Assembly: GCA_902772565.1 (NCBI GenBank)
Contig: CACYBJ010000130.1
Span: 1 to 11,253, forward strand
Source of the DNA: an uncultured Lachnospiraceae bacterium
GTDB lineage: Bacteria > Bacillota > Clostridia > Lachnospirales > Lachnospiraceae
DNA length: 11,253 nucleotides
Direction of reading: 5' to 3'
Part shown: positions 1-7,353 of the stretch, one piece after another
Position numbering within the stretch: the stretch's first letter is position 1
Layout of the letters: every line of letters begins with the position of its first letter
Translations under genes and position numbers: made by a program
Notes under the pieces: model-generated
Database searches by the model: none
The model's input: the letters and a program-made list of their open reading frames with translations, nothing else
Told to the model about the DNA's origin: nothing

Positions 1-51
1 ATATGTGATTTGGAAAATCTGCCATGTGATCCATTTGAAGAGAAAGCATGA
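1..51 (+). CDS. Possible 3' end of an unidentified plus-strand gene
   Basis: Reading from base 1, frame 1 stays open for 16 codons, rich in Asp, Glu and Pro, and stops at TGA 49-51. Frame 2 is also open, to a TAG at 71-73. Either could be the tail of a gene entering from the left. The only support is position: a strong terminator with its T-run on the plus strand starts at 107, as expected for a plus-strand gene ending just before it. The product cannot be named from so few residues, and it is equally possible that no gene ends here. Confidence 0.25.
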   Translation: MCDLENLPCDPFEEKA

Positions 52-106
52 GAATACGCCGGTGGACTGTTAGAGCAGTGAAAAATAAACTTTATAAAAA
101 CAACTT

Positions 107-152
107 ACCCCCGAAAGTATGACATAGAAGCTTACTTTCGGGGGTCTTTTTT
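107..152. terminator. Rho-independent terminator, probably bidirectional
   Basis: A perfect 13-bp inverted repeat (107-119 with 133-145, arm ACCCCCGAAAGTA) encloses a 13-base loop. On the plus strand it is followed by C and six T (147-152), a classical intrinsic terminator. On the minus strand the stem begins about 5 bases after the TAA stop at 151-153. The U-run there is displaced (AAGTTGTTTTTA), so termination of the kinase operon is likely but less ideal. The A-run on one side and T-run on the other fit a shared terminator between convergent genes. Confidence 0.88.
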
Positions 153-2814
153 ATTTCTTCTGTATCGCAACGATTCCAAAGGAACCGGGGCCGATGCTGA
201 CAGCAACTACAGGACAGGTTTCCTGGAAGAATACATGTTTAAATTTATGCTTTTCTTCGATTTCTTTTCTGATCCACTCAAGATCCTTTTTGCTTATTCC
301 TACGTAGTTTACGAATACGGCTTCAGACTCGATTCTAAAGCCCTTAAGACTCATGTTGATATACTTTTTCCAGGTCTTTCTGGTGGAGCCCAGCAGGAAG
401 CCTCCCGGAGTTATCACGCCGTTCTTCATAAAGCTTATAGGCCTGAGCATTATGGACTTGGCAAAATTTGCATAGGAAACGCTGGTGTTTCCTGTTCTGG
501 CCAGATAGTCCATGTTGTTCATAAAGAAGGAAGCACGTACTCTGGAAATGTAATTTTCAAGTCTAACTATTATTTCCGGAACGCTCATGCCTGCTTCTGC
601 CATACGTGATGCAAGTATGGCAAATACGCCCTGACCGCAGGAAATACTCTTTGTGTCAAATACCGTAACATTATCGAAGGAATTGGCTGCAGAAAGAGCC
701 ACAGGGTAGGATGACTTCTCCAGATTGCTTGTCAGTGAAATATGGATGACGTTGTTGGCATATGCCAGATTCTCCGCAAAGAATTCTTCGTACTCCGAAA
801 CCTCAGGCGGGATAGGGGTGGCTATGTGCTTTTCATCCTCTAAATACTCAAGCAGTCCGTAGGTATCCATCTCCAGACCTTCCCTGAAGATACCGGAATC
901 GGTCTTAATCTTCTGGTGGAAGACTTTGATTCCGTACTTTTCGATAAGAGACGGTGGAAGATCGGCGGTGCTTTCCGTAGTGATAATGATCTTTTTCTTT
1001 CTCTCGCTTTCCGTCATCATGCTGAAGCCGGAAGAGGAGCTTTCATCTGCCACATTAAGCTTAGTAATAAGATTATCAGGCAGCTGATGCAGAATCTCGG
1101 TTTCAAGGATACGGCCGGTAATAGGCTTGACCAGATAACCGTTAAAGCCCGCAATGGCATAAAGACGTCTGTTGTCTTCGTCTGCGTTGGCTGTAAGTAC
1201 AACTATGTTAGTGTTCTTACACTTGCCGCCCACCTGATTTCTGATGGCATTAAAGCACTCGATACCGTCCATTTCAGGCATCAGATGATCCATGAAAATA
1301 AGGTCGTAACGTTTATCAAGAGTTTTGGCAAGGGCTTCGGCTCCGCTCTTTGCGGTGTCAATCTGAATCTTGGTATCACGAAGCAGTTTGGTAACCACAA
1401 GGAGATTGGATTCGTTATCGTCCACAACGAGAAGCTTGGCTTCAGGGGCTTCGAAGCTCTGCTTGTATTCAACACGACCGGAGAGTCGGTGTTTCTTCTT
1501 GTAATCGTACTCGCCGATTTCCTTGTCGGATGCGGCTTTCTGAGGAATTTCTATAATGAAGGTGGAACCCTTTGTATAAACGGAGTTAACCGTAACTTTT
1601 CCGCCCATAAGATCCAGGAACTGCTTGACGATCGAAAGTCCGAGACCTGTTCCTTCAATGTGTTTGTTGCTTGATTCGTCAACTCGTTTGAAAGCCGTAA
1701 AGAGATAAGGAATGTCCTCTTTACGAATACCCTTACCGGTATCCTTTACGGTATAAATCATGTTGATGGCACCGTCTCCGAGTTTTGCACATTCCACAGA
1801 GAGAGATACTGAGCCCTCCTTGGTATATTTAATGGCATTGTTAAGGACGTTCATAAGAACCTGTTTGATTCTCACTTCGTCACCTCTTAGTTCCGCAGGA
1901 ACATCCGGAGATACGTTAATATTAAAATCAAGATTCTTTTCCTTGGCCTTGATCCAGAGCATTCCGACAATTTCGGAAAGCATGTTGCCGGTGTTGTAAT
2001 TGTCCACCAAAAGCTTCATGTCGCCGGACTGGAACTTGGACATGTCAAGGATGTCATTTACCGTATTAAGAAGCATGCGGCCCGCGGAACGGATGTTTAT
2101 GGCATCTTCCGTAATCTCATCGGAAATATCCTCACGAAGGATCATTTCGTTAAGACCGATGATGGTATTGATGGGCGTACGGATTTCGTGGCTCATGCTT
2201 GAGAAGAAGCGGTTCTGTGAAGCAACCAGTCCTTCGATTTCTTTATTCTGTTTTTCAAGAAGCTGAAACTGATAACTGTTGGACCAGTTTGACAGATGCA
2301 GAATAATACTGAGGGCTGTCATTACAAGCAGAAGAGTAATGAACATGAGAATGTGGGTTTTGAACTCGCTGTAATAAGTGAGCAGCTCGGGGTGATATTC
2401 TGCCAGAACATAACTGCCCACGGCGGCCACATCTGCAATAAACAGGAAGATATTCTTTACCATGGTATTTTTCGGAAAGATATTGCAGATCATTACCACT
2501 ATGTAAATGAGCCATATAGGTGAATCGCTCCAGATGCCTCCGCCGGTGAAAAACATAAAGGGGAAGAATCCCAGAGACATGCTTAATGCCAGGATTACCG
2601 AACAGATCTTTGCTTTTTTCGTTACGTAGAAAAAGGAGGATATAACGAATGTTGAAATAAACGATGCGAGCATTGTTAAGGTATTCGGGTTATATCCTAT
2701 AACTATCATTCTGCCTACAAAAGATAAGAACAGAATTGCCTGGGTAATAAGTATATAGAAGACGAAAGTCTTGTGCTCGGAAGGAATACTGTTATCAAAG
2801 AAATACTTTTTCAT
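151..2814 (-). CDS. Membrane hybrid histidine kinase with C-terminal DegV-like lipid-binding domain
   Basis: This 887-residue inner-membrane sensor has four parts. Residues about 16-174 hold roughly six hydrophobic helices with no large external loop. HisKA carries the phospho-acceptor H209 in SHEIRTP. The HATPase_c domain (about 305-425) keeps N322/N326, DTGKG at 358-362 and GTGLGL at 388-393, so the kinase looks active. A receiver spans about 459-578, with acidic pair D465/D466, phospho-site D509, T541 and K563. A Ser-rich linker then leads to about 281 residues (607-887) resembling a whole DegV/EDD fatty-acid-binding protein: TTESTADLP near its start, a YLARTGNTS loop at 770-778, and a final IGPGSFG at 874-880. 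DegV proteins hold a fatty acid, and in Fak systems present it to FakA. Here ligand sensing by the kinase is an inference. There is no Hpt, so onward transfer would need the Hpt of the upstream kinase. The ATG overlaps that gene's TAA, with GGAGGG just before it. It is the last gene of the operon. Confidence 0.9.
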   Translation of the reverse strand: MKKYFFDNSIPSEHKTFVFYILITQAILFLSFVGRMIVIGYNPNTLTMLASFISTFVISSFFYVTKKAKICSVILALSMSLGFFPFMFFTGGGIWSDSPIWLIYIVVMICNIFPKNTMVKNIFLFIADVAAVGSYVLAEYHPELLTYYSEFKTHILMFITLLLVMTALSIILHLSNWSNSYQFQLLEKQNKEIEGLVASQNRFFSSMSHEIRTPINTIIGLNEMILREDISDEITEDAINIRSAGRMLLNTVNDILDMSKFQSGDMKLLVDNYNTGNMLSEIVGMLWIKAKEKNLDFNINVSPDVPAELRGDEVRIKQVLMNVLNNAIKYTKEGSVSLSVECAKLGDGAINMIYTVKDTGKGIRKEDIPYLFTAFKRVDESSNKHIEGTGLGLSIVKQFLDLMGGKVTVNSVYTKGSTFIIEIPQKAASDKEIGEYDYKKKHRLSGRVEYKQSFEAPEAKLLVVDDNESNLLVVTKLLRDTKIQIDTAKSGAEALAKTLDKRYDLIFMDHLMPEMDGIECFNAIRNQVGGKCKNTNIVVLTANADEDNRRLYAIAGFNGYLVKPITGRILETEILHQLPDNLITKLNVADESSSSGFSMMTESERKKKIIITTESTADLPPSLIEKYGIKVFHQKIKTDSGIFREGLEMDTYGLLEYLEDEKHIATPIPPEVSEYEEFFAENLAYANNVIHISLTSNLEKSSYPVALSAANSFDNVTVFDTKSISCGQGVFAILASRMAEAGMSVPEIIVRLENYISRVRASFFMNNMDYLARTGNTSVSYANFAKSIMLRPISFMKNGVITPGGFLLGSTRKTWKKYINMSLKGFRIESEAVFVNYVGISKKDLEWIRKEIEEKHKFKHVFFQETCPVVAVSIGPGSFGIVAIQKK

Positions 2815-5459
2815 TATTCACCCTCCTTTGCATCAAATTCAAATACTTCATCATCTCCGGACTCCGGACCGAATTCGAATACTTCATCGGAATCGCTGTC
2901 GCTTCCGAATTCCATAACTTCGTCACTTGCGGGCAGGTGGTTGCCAAGAAGCTCGGTAAGGGCCTCTTTAAGCAGTGTAATGCGCTTAAGTACCCGGTTA
3001 TGATTGTCCGTAATATAAACCGCATCCTTGCTGTGAGCTGCCTGCTCCAGTTTGTATGCTTCGTCGGAAATGACGTTCTCGCCGATCATTTTGCAGGAAC
3101 TCTTGGTGGCATGAATTATGATTTCATAGTTTCCCCAGTCCTCGGCGGCATAGAATTTGTTAAGGTTGTCTATCTTATTGGAAAGTTCTTCCGTGAACTG
3201 AACCACCAGTTCCATATAGAAATCCTTATCGCCGTCAAAGTAGCCGAGACCTGCTGCAGTATCGATTCCCGCTGCTTCGAGTTTTTCGAATACATCGGGA
3301 GGATAGTTTGATTCGGCAGATGCATCTGCCTCTGTGTTTTCCGCAGCTTCAGGACCGAATTCGAATACTTCGTCATCTGCCACAGGCGCTTCTTCGCCCT
3401 CGCTTACGTAGGAGATGGAATTCTTGGGAAGAAGTCTCTTAAGTGTACGTTCAAGTTCCTCAAGAACAATAGGTTTGCTTACAAATCCGTCGAAACCTTC
3501 GGAGAGGAACATCTGCTTGGCTGAACTCATGGCGTTGGCTGTAAGAGCCACCATAGGAGTGTCATGGTTCTTTCCGTGAAGGTCGGTCTTGATCTTCTTC
3601 ATGGCTTCCACACCGTCCATGCCGGCCATCATGTGATCCATAAATACTATGTCATAAACGTTGTCATGGCACATCTGAATGGATTCGGGACCTGACTTGG
3701 CAGTGCTTACCTTAAGGCCGTAGCGCTTGAAAATGCTGGAGGCAACAATAAGGTTCATAGGCTCATCATCTACGATAAGCGCCTGAATACCGCTTACTAC
3801 CATCTTGGAGCCTGTAGGCTTGACTTCGCTGCTGGTGTTAAGAATAGACACGATTGGGAAGGAGTAGAACGGCATCTGCATTAGTTTTACACGTGAGCTT
3901 GACGGAAGGTTAAGCTCGTGATAGTAGACAACCGTAACAACACAGTTTTCCGCTATCTTTTCAATTGCATCTCTGTTGGTAAGATACTCGTTTTCTCCCA
4001 CAAATAAATGGGTGACGGAATCGTCTACCTTGTAAAGGTCTTTTCCGTCTGAGATTCTGAAGATTCTTACGCGAAGACCTCTGGCCAGGTTTTTGGCCTG
4101 ATGGGTATAGAAATCCCTGACAGCGGGAGTGCTGAGGTTTTCAAAATTAAAGAAAGAAGCCACGTGTATCTTTTCGGGATTGTTAACGGACATGCAGCTG
4201 TTGTCATCCGTTACGGACATAGGAATTGAAACGTGAACCTCGGTTCCTTCTCCAACCTTGCTGCGGATAGTCATGAATCCGCCGAGAAGAGAAACAAATC
4301 CGTGCACAATTCCAAGACCGAGGCCCAAACCGCTTCCGGATCTGGAACGGCCGGAATCAGACTGGTAGAAACGGTCATATACATGTTCGATTTCTTCGGG
4401 AGTCATACCGATACCCGTATCGGTAACATCAAGATAGAGGTTGATGCCGTATTCCCTTTTGACAGCGGAAATCTTAAGGCATACGCCTCCGGCTTTTGTA
4501 TATTTAAGGCCGTTGGATACAAGGGCCTTAATAATCTTTTTAAGTTTTGTTACGTCGGTATTAAGAACCGCCGGAATGTCGGGGTCGATGTCCACAACAA
4601 GGTCCATATCGTCGGGAACATTCTCTCTGATGTCTGTCATGATATCGTTCATGGCAGAAGAAAGCATGAAATCTTCATAGTTGGTAACTATGGTTCCGCG
4701 GTCGATTTCCGAATAATCGAGAATATCGCTGATCTGGTCGGCGATACGCTTGCCGGCGCTGCGGACGGAAATCATGTCGGTTTTCATCTCTTTGTCGTCG
4801 GTTTTATCGATGCAGATGCTTGATAAACCGATAATGGCATTAACCGGTGTTCTGATTTCGTGAGAAACGTTGGCAAGGAAGTCGTTAAGACGGTTGGTGG
4901 ATACGGTGAGCTGTTCAATCTGGTCGGCGGAGTCGCGAAGAACCTGGTCCCACTTAACTATGGTGAGCCTGCACATCCAGCCGATCATGGTTATGATCGA
5001 ATAGTTCATAGTGATACGGCATATTAACAGAGCATCAAAGGTGGTACCGTTTTGATAAAGCTGATAAATATCATAGGTCATTGTTATGTAGTAAACAACC
5101 TGACCGAGATAGATAAGTCCCTTCTGGCTTGTAAGTGTATAAAGAAGCAGAAGAGAGATCATGATTACGATATGATCGAAGGTACTGGTGATGTGAGTGC
5201 CGTACACAAAATAGTTGGCCATCATTATGCCGGCATATACCCATGATCTCTGAGTGTCGGTGAGTATGGCTTTTATGTGCAGGAACCAGCATACCATAAG
5301 GCCTGCAAGTATGGGCAGCAGTATCCACTTTTCCCAACCCAGGAGAAAAGAGATGATGACATGCATTGCCACAAAGATTGTATAGGCCACAACAATTATA
5401 AGATGTGAAAATTTGAAGAATTCAAATCTTTCTTCTCTTGTATTCATAGTCTTTAACAC
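2814..5459 (-). CDS. Membrane hybrid histidine kinase with pseudo-receiver, receiver and Hpt domain
   Basis: This 881-residue phosphorelay kinase (numbered from GTG at 5459) has about six hydrophobic helices at 19-167 and no evident extracytoplasmic sensor. HisKA carries H200 in SHEIRTP. HATPase_c (about 300-415) keeps N316, DTGIG at 347-351 and a Gly-rich SGSGLGLGLG box, but the first N-box Asn is A312. Residues about 430-555 look like a degenerate receiver without acidic pocket or phospho-Asp. A canonical receiver follows (about 556-677: D564/D565, D608, T640, K662), then an Hpt (about 718-840) with H783 in HATKSS. The motif DEVFEFGPE occurs once between receiver and Hpt and three times, 12 residues apart, after the Hpt. 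The start is uncertain. GTG at 5459 has AAGGGG only 2 bases upstream, while ATG at 5447 (four codons later) has it 14 bases away. The gene begins 16 bases after the cyclase gene, so they are surely co-transcribed. The Hpt may serve both kinases (inference). Confidence 0.92.
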   Translation of the reverse strand: MLKTMNTREERFEFFKFSHLIIVVAYTIFVAMHVIISFLLGWEKWILLPILAGLMVCWFLHIKAILTDTQRSWVYAGIMMANYFVYGTHITSTFDHIVIMISLLLLYTLTSQKGLIYLGQVVYYITMTYDIYQLYQNGTTFDALLICRITMNYSIITMIGWMCRLTIVKWDQVLRDSADQIEQLTVSTNRLNDFLANVSHEIRTPVNAIIGLSSICIDKTDDKEMKTDMISVRSAGKRIADQISDILDYSEIDRGTIVTNYEDFMLSSAMNDIMTDIRENVPDDMDLVVDIDPDIPAVLNTDVTKLKKIIKALVSNGLKYTKAGGVCLKISAVKREYGINLYLDVTDTGIGMTPEEIEHVYDRFYQSDSGRSRSGSGLGLGLGIVHGFVSLLGGFMTIRSKVGEGTEVHVSIPMSVTDDNSCMSVNNPEKIHVASFFNFENLSTPAVRDFYTHQAKNLARGLRVRIFRISDGKDLYKVDDSVTHLFVGENEYLTNRDAIEKIAENCVVTVVYYHELNLPSSSRVKLMQMPFYSFPIVSILNTSSEVKPTGSKMVVSGIQALIVDDEPMNLIVASSIFKRYGLKVSTAKSGPESIQMCHDNVYDIVFMDHMMAGMDGVEAMKKIKTDLHGKNHDTPMVALTANAMSSAKQMFLSEGFDGFVSKPIVLEELERTLKRLLPKNSISYVSEGEEAPVADDEVFEFGPEAAENTEADASAESNYPPDVFEKLEAAGIDTAAGLGYFDGDKDFYMELVVQFTEELSNKIDNLNKFYAAEDWGNYEIIIHATKSSCKMIGENVISDEAYKLEQAAHSKDAVYITDNHNRVLKRITLLKEALTELLGNHLPASDEVMEFGSDSDSDEVFEFGPESGDDEVFEFDAKEGE
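2821..2829 (-). promoter_or_regulatory. Ribosome binding site inside the end of the upstream gene
   Basis: On the minus strand AAAGGAGGG lies 6 bases before the ATG at 2814-2812. It sits inside the last codons of the preceding kinase gene, whose TAA shares its final A with this ATG (TAATG). The arrangement fixes the start of the DegV-fused kinase and points to translational coupling between the two kinases. Confidence 0.85.
2826..2927 (-). repeat. Three tandem 36-base repeats encoding an acidic DEVFEFGPE motif
   Basis: The last 37 residues of the Hpt-bearing kinase contain SDEVMEFGSD (845-854), SDEVFEFGPE (857-866) and DDEVFEFDAK (869-878). Their phase is exactly 12 residues (D846, D858, D870), or 36 bases. 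The sequence between them is Ser, Asp and Gly. The pattern is strongly acidic with a fixed hydrophobic/aromatic core (V-F-E-F), which suggests short linear binding motifs on a disordered tail rather than a folded domain. Confidence 0.85.
3348..3377 (-). repeat. Fourth, separate copy of the DEVFEFGPE motif, before the Hpt
   Basis: Residues 695-704 of the same kinase (DDEVFEFGPE) match the C-terminal repeats almost exactly but lie in the acidic Ala/Glu-rich linker between the receiver and the Hpt domain, about 150 residues from the others. The Hpt is therefore bracketed by copies of one motif. Confidence 0.85.
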
Positions 5460-5475
5460 TTCCCCTTAAGAGTTA

Positions 5476-7236
5476 CTATTTTACGATTCTGTATTTCTTT
5501 CTGAGTCTTACCAGCTCTAATGTATGATTGATACGGAGCTTTAAAATCTCAGGAAGCAATGGCTTTTTAATATAATCGATAGCACCTAAGGAAAGACCTT
5601 TTACTTCGCTGCCGTCGGATGTGTCGGAGGCAAGGAAGATAACTTCGGTCTTGGCAAGGTCGCCGCCGATTTCCTTCATTTTGTTGTAAACTTCAAATCC
5701 GTCCATGCCGGGCATCTTAATGTCCAGAAGAACAAGGTCCGGAACCTTTTCGAGGGTGTTGGTGTAATCCAGGAATTCCTGTCCGGAGAGGAAGCCCGTT
5801 ATGTTGATTCCGAACTCGTCCAGTTGCTTTTCGACAAACTGGATGTTCATCAGGTCGTCGTCAACGATAACAATATGGGCGTTGGCTCCTCCGAAAGGAA
5901 CTCCGCCGTCGTTTCTTGTGAAGTCGGCTTCATAGGAAATATTAAGCATATTTGGATGGGCCTGGTCCCATTCATCCTTGATCTTTTGAATTCCGCGCTC
6001 CAAAAACTCTTCGCGGGTATCTGTCATGAGAGCAAAGTACTGGTTGAAACGTACTCTGGTAATGATATCCGATTTTCTGAGAGAACTCATAAGATGATCC
6101 GCAAATTCGTCGCATCTTTCCGCATATTCTTCGTCGGATACGGATTCCTGCTTGTCCAGAGTGAAAAGAGCCTTGGCAACATTTACTTTGCTTCTTGTGA
6201 AATATCTCATGGCAAAGCGGTATGCGTAGGCAAATGCTGCCGAATCCAGCTGAAGTGCCACATCCGGAATGTTTCTTTCGCTCATGATCTCGCAGATGGT
6301 ATCGATGTTCATTACATCGGAATCCTCATCTTTAAACATGTCGGGAGAGTATACGGCATAACCGTGTTTTCCGTTTTTCTTTACTGTATAAAGGCATTTG
6401 TCTGCAAGTTTGAAAAGCTTTGAATAGCTGTTGCCGTACTTGGGTGCATAGATTGCTCCCACGGAACTTCCGAGAGGAATACTCATGTCATCCCCCATCA
6501 TTTCCTTGGCAGATGCCACCAGATCGTCGTTAAGGATTTTTGTAATCCCGGCAACTTCTTCTTCGGTCTGAACGCCTTTTGCAAAGGCCACGAATTCGTC
6601 GCCTCCGATACGTCCGCATCCGCTTCCTTCGGGAACGGCGGATTTAATGATATTTGCAAAAGAAATGAGAACCTTGTCGCCCATTTCATGTCCGTAAATA
6701 TCATTTACGAGTTTGAAAGAGTCAAGGTCGATCATAAGAAGGGTGCCCGGAACGGAAGAGCAGAGCTTGTCCAGTTCGGTGCCTGTTGCTGCTTTGTTAA
6801 GAAGACCTGTTAATTTATCGGTGGATGCTTCGGTCTTAAGAGATATCATTTCGTTCTGGGTGGAAATGACATTGTCGATTCTCCTGATGAGAACGTCGGG
6901 ATTGAACGGCTTACGGATATAGTCGGAAACGCCTATTTCGAAACCGCGGGTTTCCGTGCCGGTGTTGTCATCTGCCGTAAGGAAGATAACAGGGGTTTCG
7001 TTGAAATTCTTCTCGGCTTCAAGTTCCCTCAGAAGTCTGAAGGCTTCGAAACCGTCCATTTCCGGCATTTTAATGTCCAGAAGAATCAAATCCGGGGTGC
7101 CGTTTTCCGAAATGTAATCAAGCATGGCCCTGCCGCTTTTGAGGGCGGTAACACGCATGTTGTTTTTGCTTAAGATAGTTCCGGCCATTTTGATGTTAGT
7201 CACATCGTCGTCCACAACCATAACCCATTTTGCCAT
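5476..7236 (-). CDS. Diguanylate cyclase response regulator, REC-GGDEF-pseudoGGDEF-REC
   Basis: This soluble 586-residue regulator is predicted to make c-di-GMP from two GTP. Receiver 1 (about 3-125) has D9-D11, phospho-site D54, T87 and K109. The GGDEF domain (about 138-298) has DLDSFKLVND at 170-179 and RIGGDEF at 209-215, both expected for activity. The RxxD inhibitory site is absent (PEGS instead). Residues about 325-440 look like a second, degenerate GGDEF: the signature aligns with RFNQY (396-400), but RKSD at 387-390 sits where an I-site would be. Receiver 2 (about 453-575) has D459-D461, D505 and K558, but A536 replaces the conserved Thr. The ATG at 7236 was chosen because GGAGG lies 8 bases upstream. 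An in-frame ATG at 7296 would add 20 residues but has no ribosome site. It is the first gene of the operon with two hybrid kinases, which are the probable phosphodonors (inference). Confidence 0.93.
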   Translation of the reverse strand: MAKWVMVVDDDVTNIKMAGTILSKNNMRVTALKSGRAMLDYISENGTPDLILLDIKMPEMDGFEAFRLLRELEAEKNFNETPVIFLTADDNTGTETRGFEIGVSDYIRKPFNPDVLIRRIDNVISTQNEMISLKTEASTDKLTGLLNKAATGTELDKLCSSVPGTLLMIDLDSFKLVNDIYGHEMGDKVLISFANIIKSAVPEGSGCGRIGGDEFVAFAKGVQTEEEVAGITKILNDDLVASAKEMMGDDMSIPLGSSVGAIYAPKYGNSYSKLFKLADKCLYTVKKNGKHGYAVYSPDMFKDEDSDVMNIDTICEIMSERNIPDVALQLDSAAFAYAYRFAMRYFTRSKVNVAKALFTLDKQESVSDEEYAERCDEFADHLMSSLRKSDIITRVRFNQYFALMTDTREEFLERGIQKIKDEWDQAHPNMLNISYEADFTRNDGGVPFGGANAHIVIVDDDLMNIQFVEKQLDEFGINITGFLSGQEFLDYTNTLEKVPDLVLLDIKMPGMDGFEVYNKMKEIGGDLAKTEVIFLASDTSDGSEVKGLSLGAIDYIKKPLLPEILKLRINHTLELVRLRKKYRIVK

Positions 7237-7244
7237 AAATCCAA

Positions 7245-7249
7245 CCTCC
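7245..7249 (-). promoter_or_regulatory. Ribosome binding site that fixes the cyclase start
   Basis: On the minus strand GGAGG stands 8 bases before the ATG at 7236-7234. No such site precedes the in-frame ATG at 7296, so the shorter protein beginning MAKWVMVVDDD, which starts straight into the receiver fold, is preferred. Confidence 0.85.
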
Positions 7250-7267
7250 GTATCGATCTTTTTTTCC

Positions 7268-7284
7268 CGGCAGATGCCCTGCCG
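7268..7284 (-). other. Small GC-rich hairpin in the leader of the cyclase mRNA
   Basis: A perfect 6-bp inverted repeat (CGGCAG/CTGCCG) with a 5-base loop stands out in otherwise AT-rich DNA, about 20 bases before the GGAGG ribosome site. In the minus-strand RNA it is followed by a run of A, not U, so it is not an intrinsic terminator. It could be an mRNA-stabilising hairpin, a protein-binding site or chance. Confidence 0.4.
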
Positions 7285-7353
7285 CGATAAAGACATAATT
7301 TCGCATAATAATCTAATTCTAAAGTTACTACATTTTTGTCTTTTTTTCTACTC

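Noticed and set aside
154..1020. A separate degV gene starting at the Met codons near 1020 instead of a fusion
   Set aside because: The frame runs without stop from the kinase into the DegV part, no GGAGG-like site precedes those Met codons, and the Ser-rich stretch before them looks like an interdomain linker.
916..1674. Long open frame of 252 codons on the plus strand opposite the kinase
   Set aside because: It lies fully inside the minus-strand kinase, has no ribosome site or recognisable domain, and is an antisense shadow of the receiver and kinase codons. The other plus-strand frames opposite the operon (for example 4233-4823 and 5824-6423) were rejected for the same reasons.
7237..7296. 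Longer cyclase start at ATG 7296
   Set aside because: No ribosome site precedes it, the extra 20 residues are not part of the receiver fold and overlap the leader hairpin, whereas ATG 7236 has GGAGG at ideal spacing.
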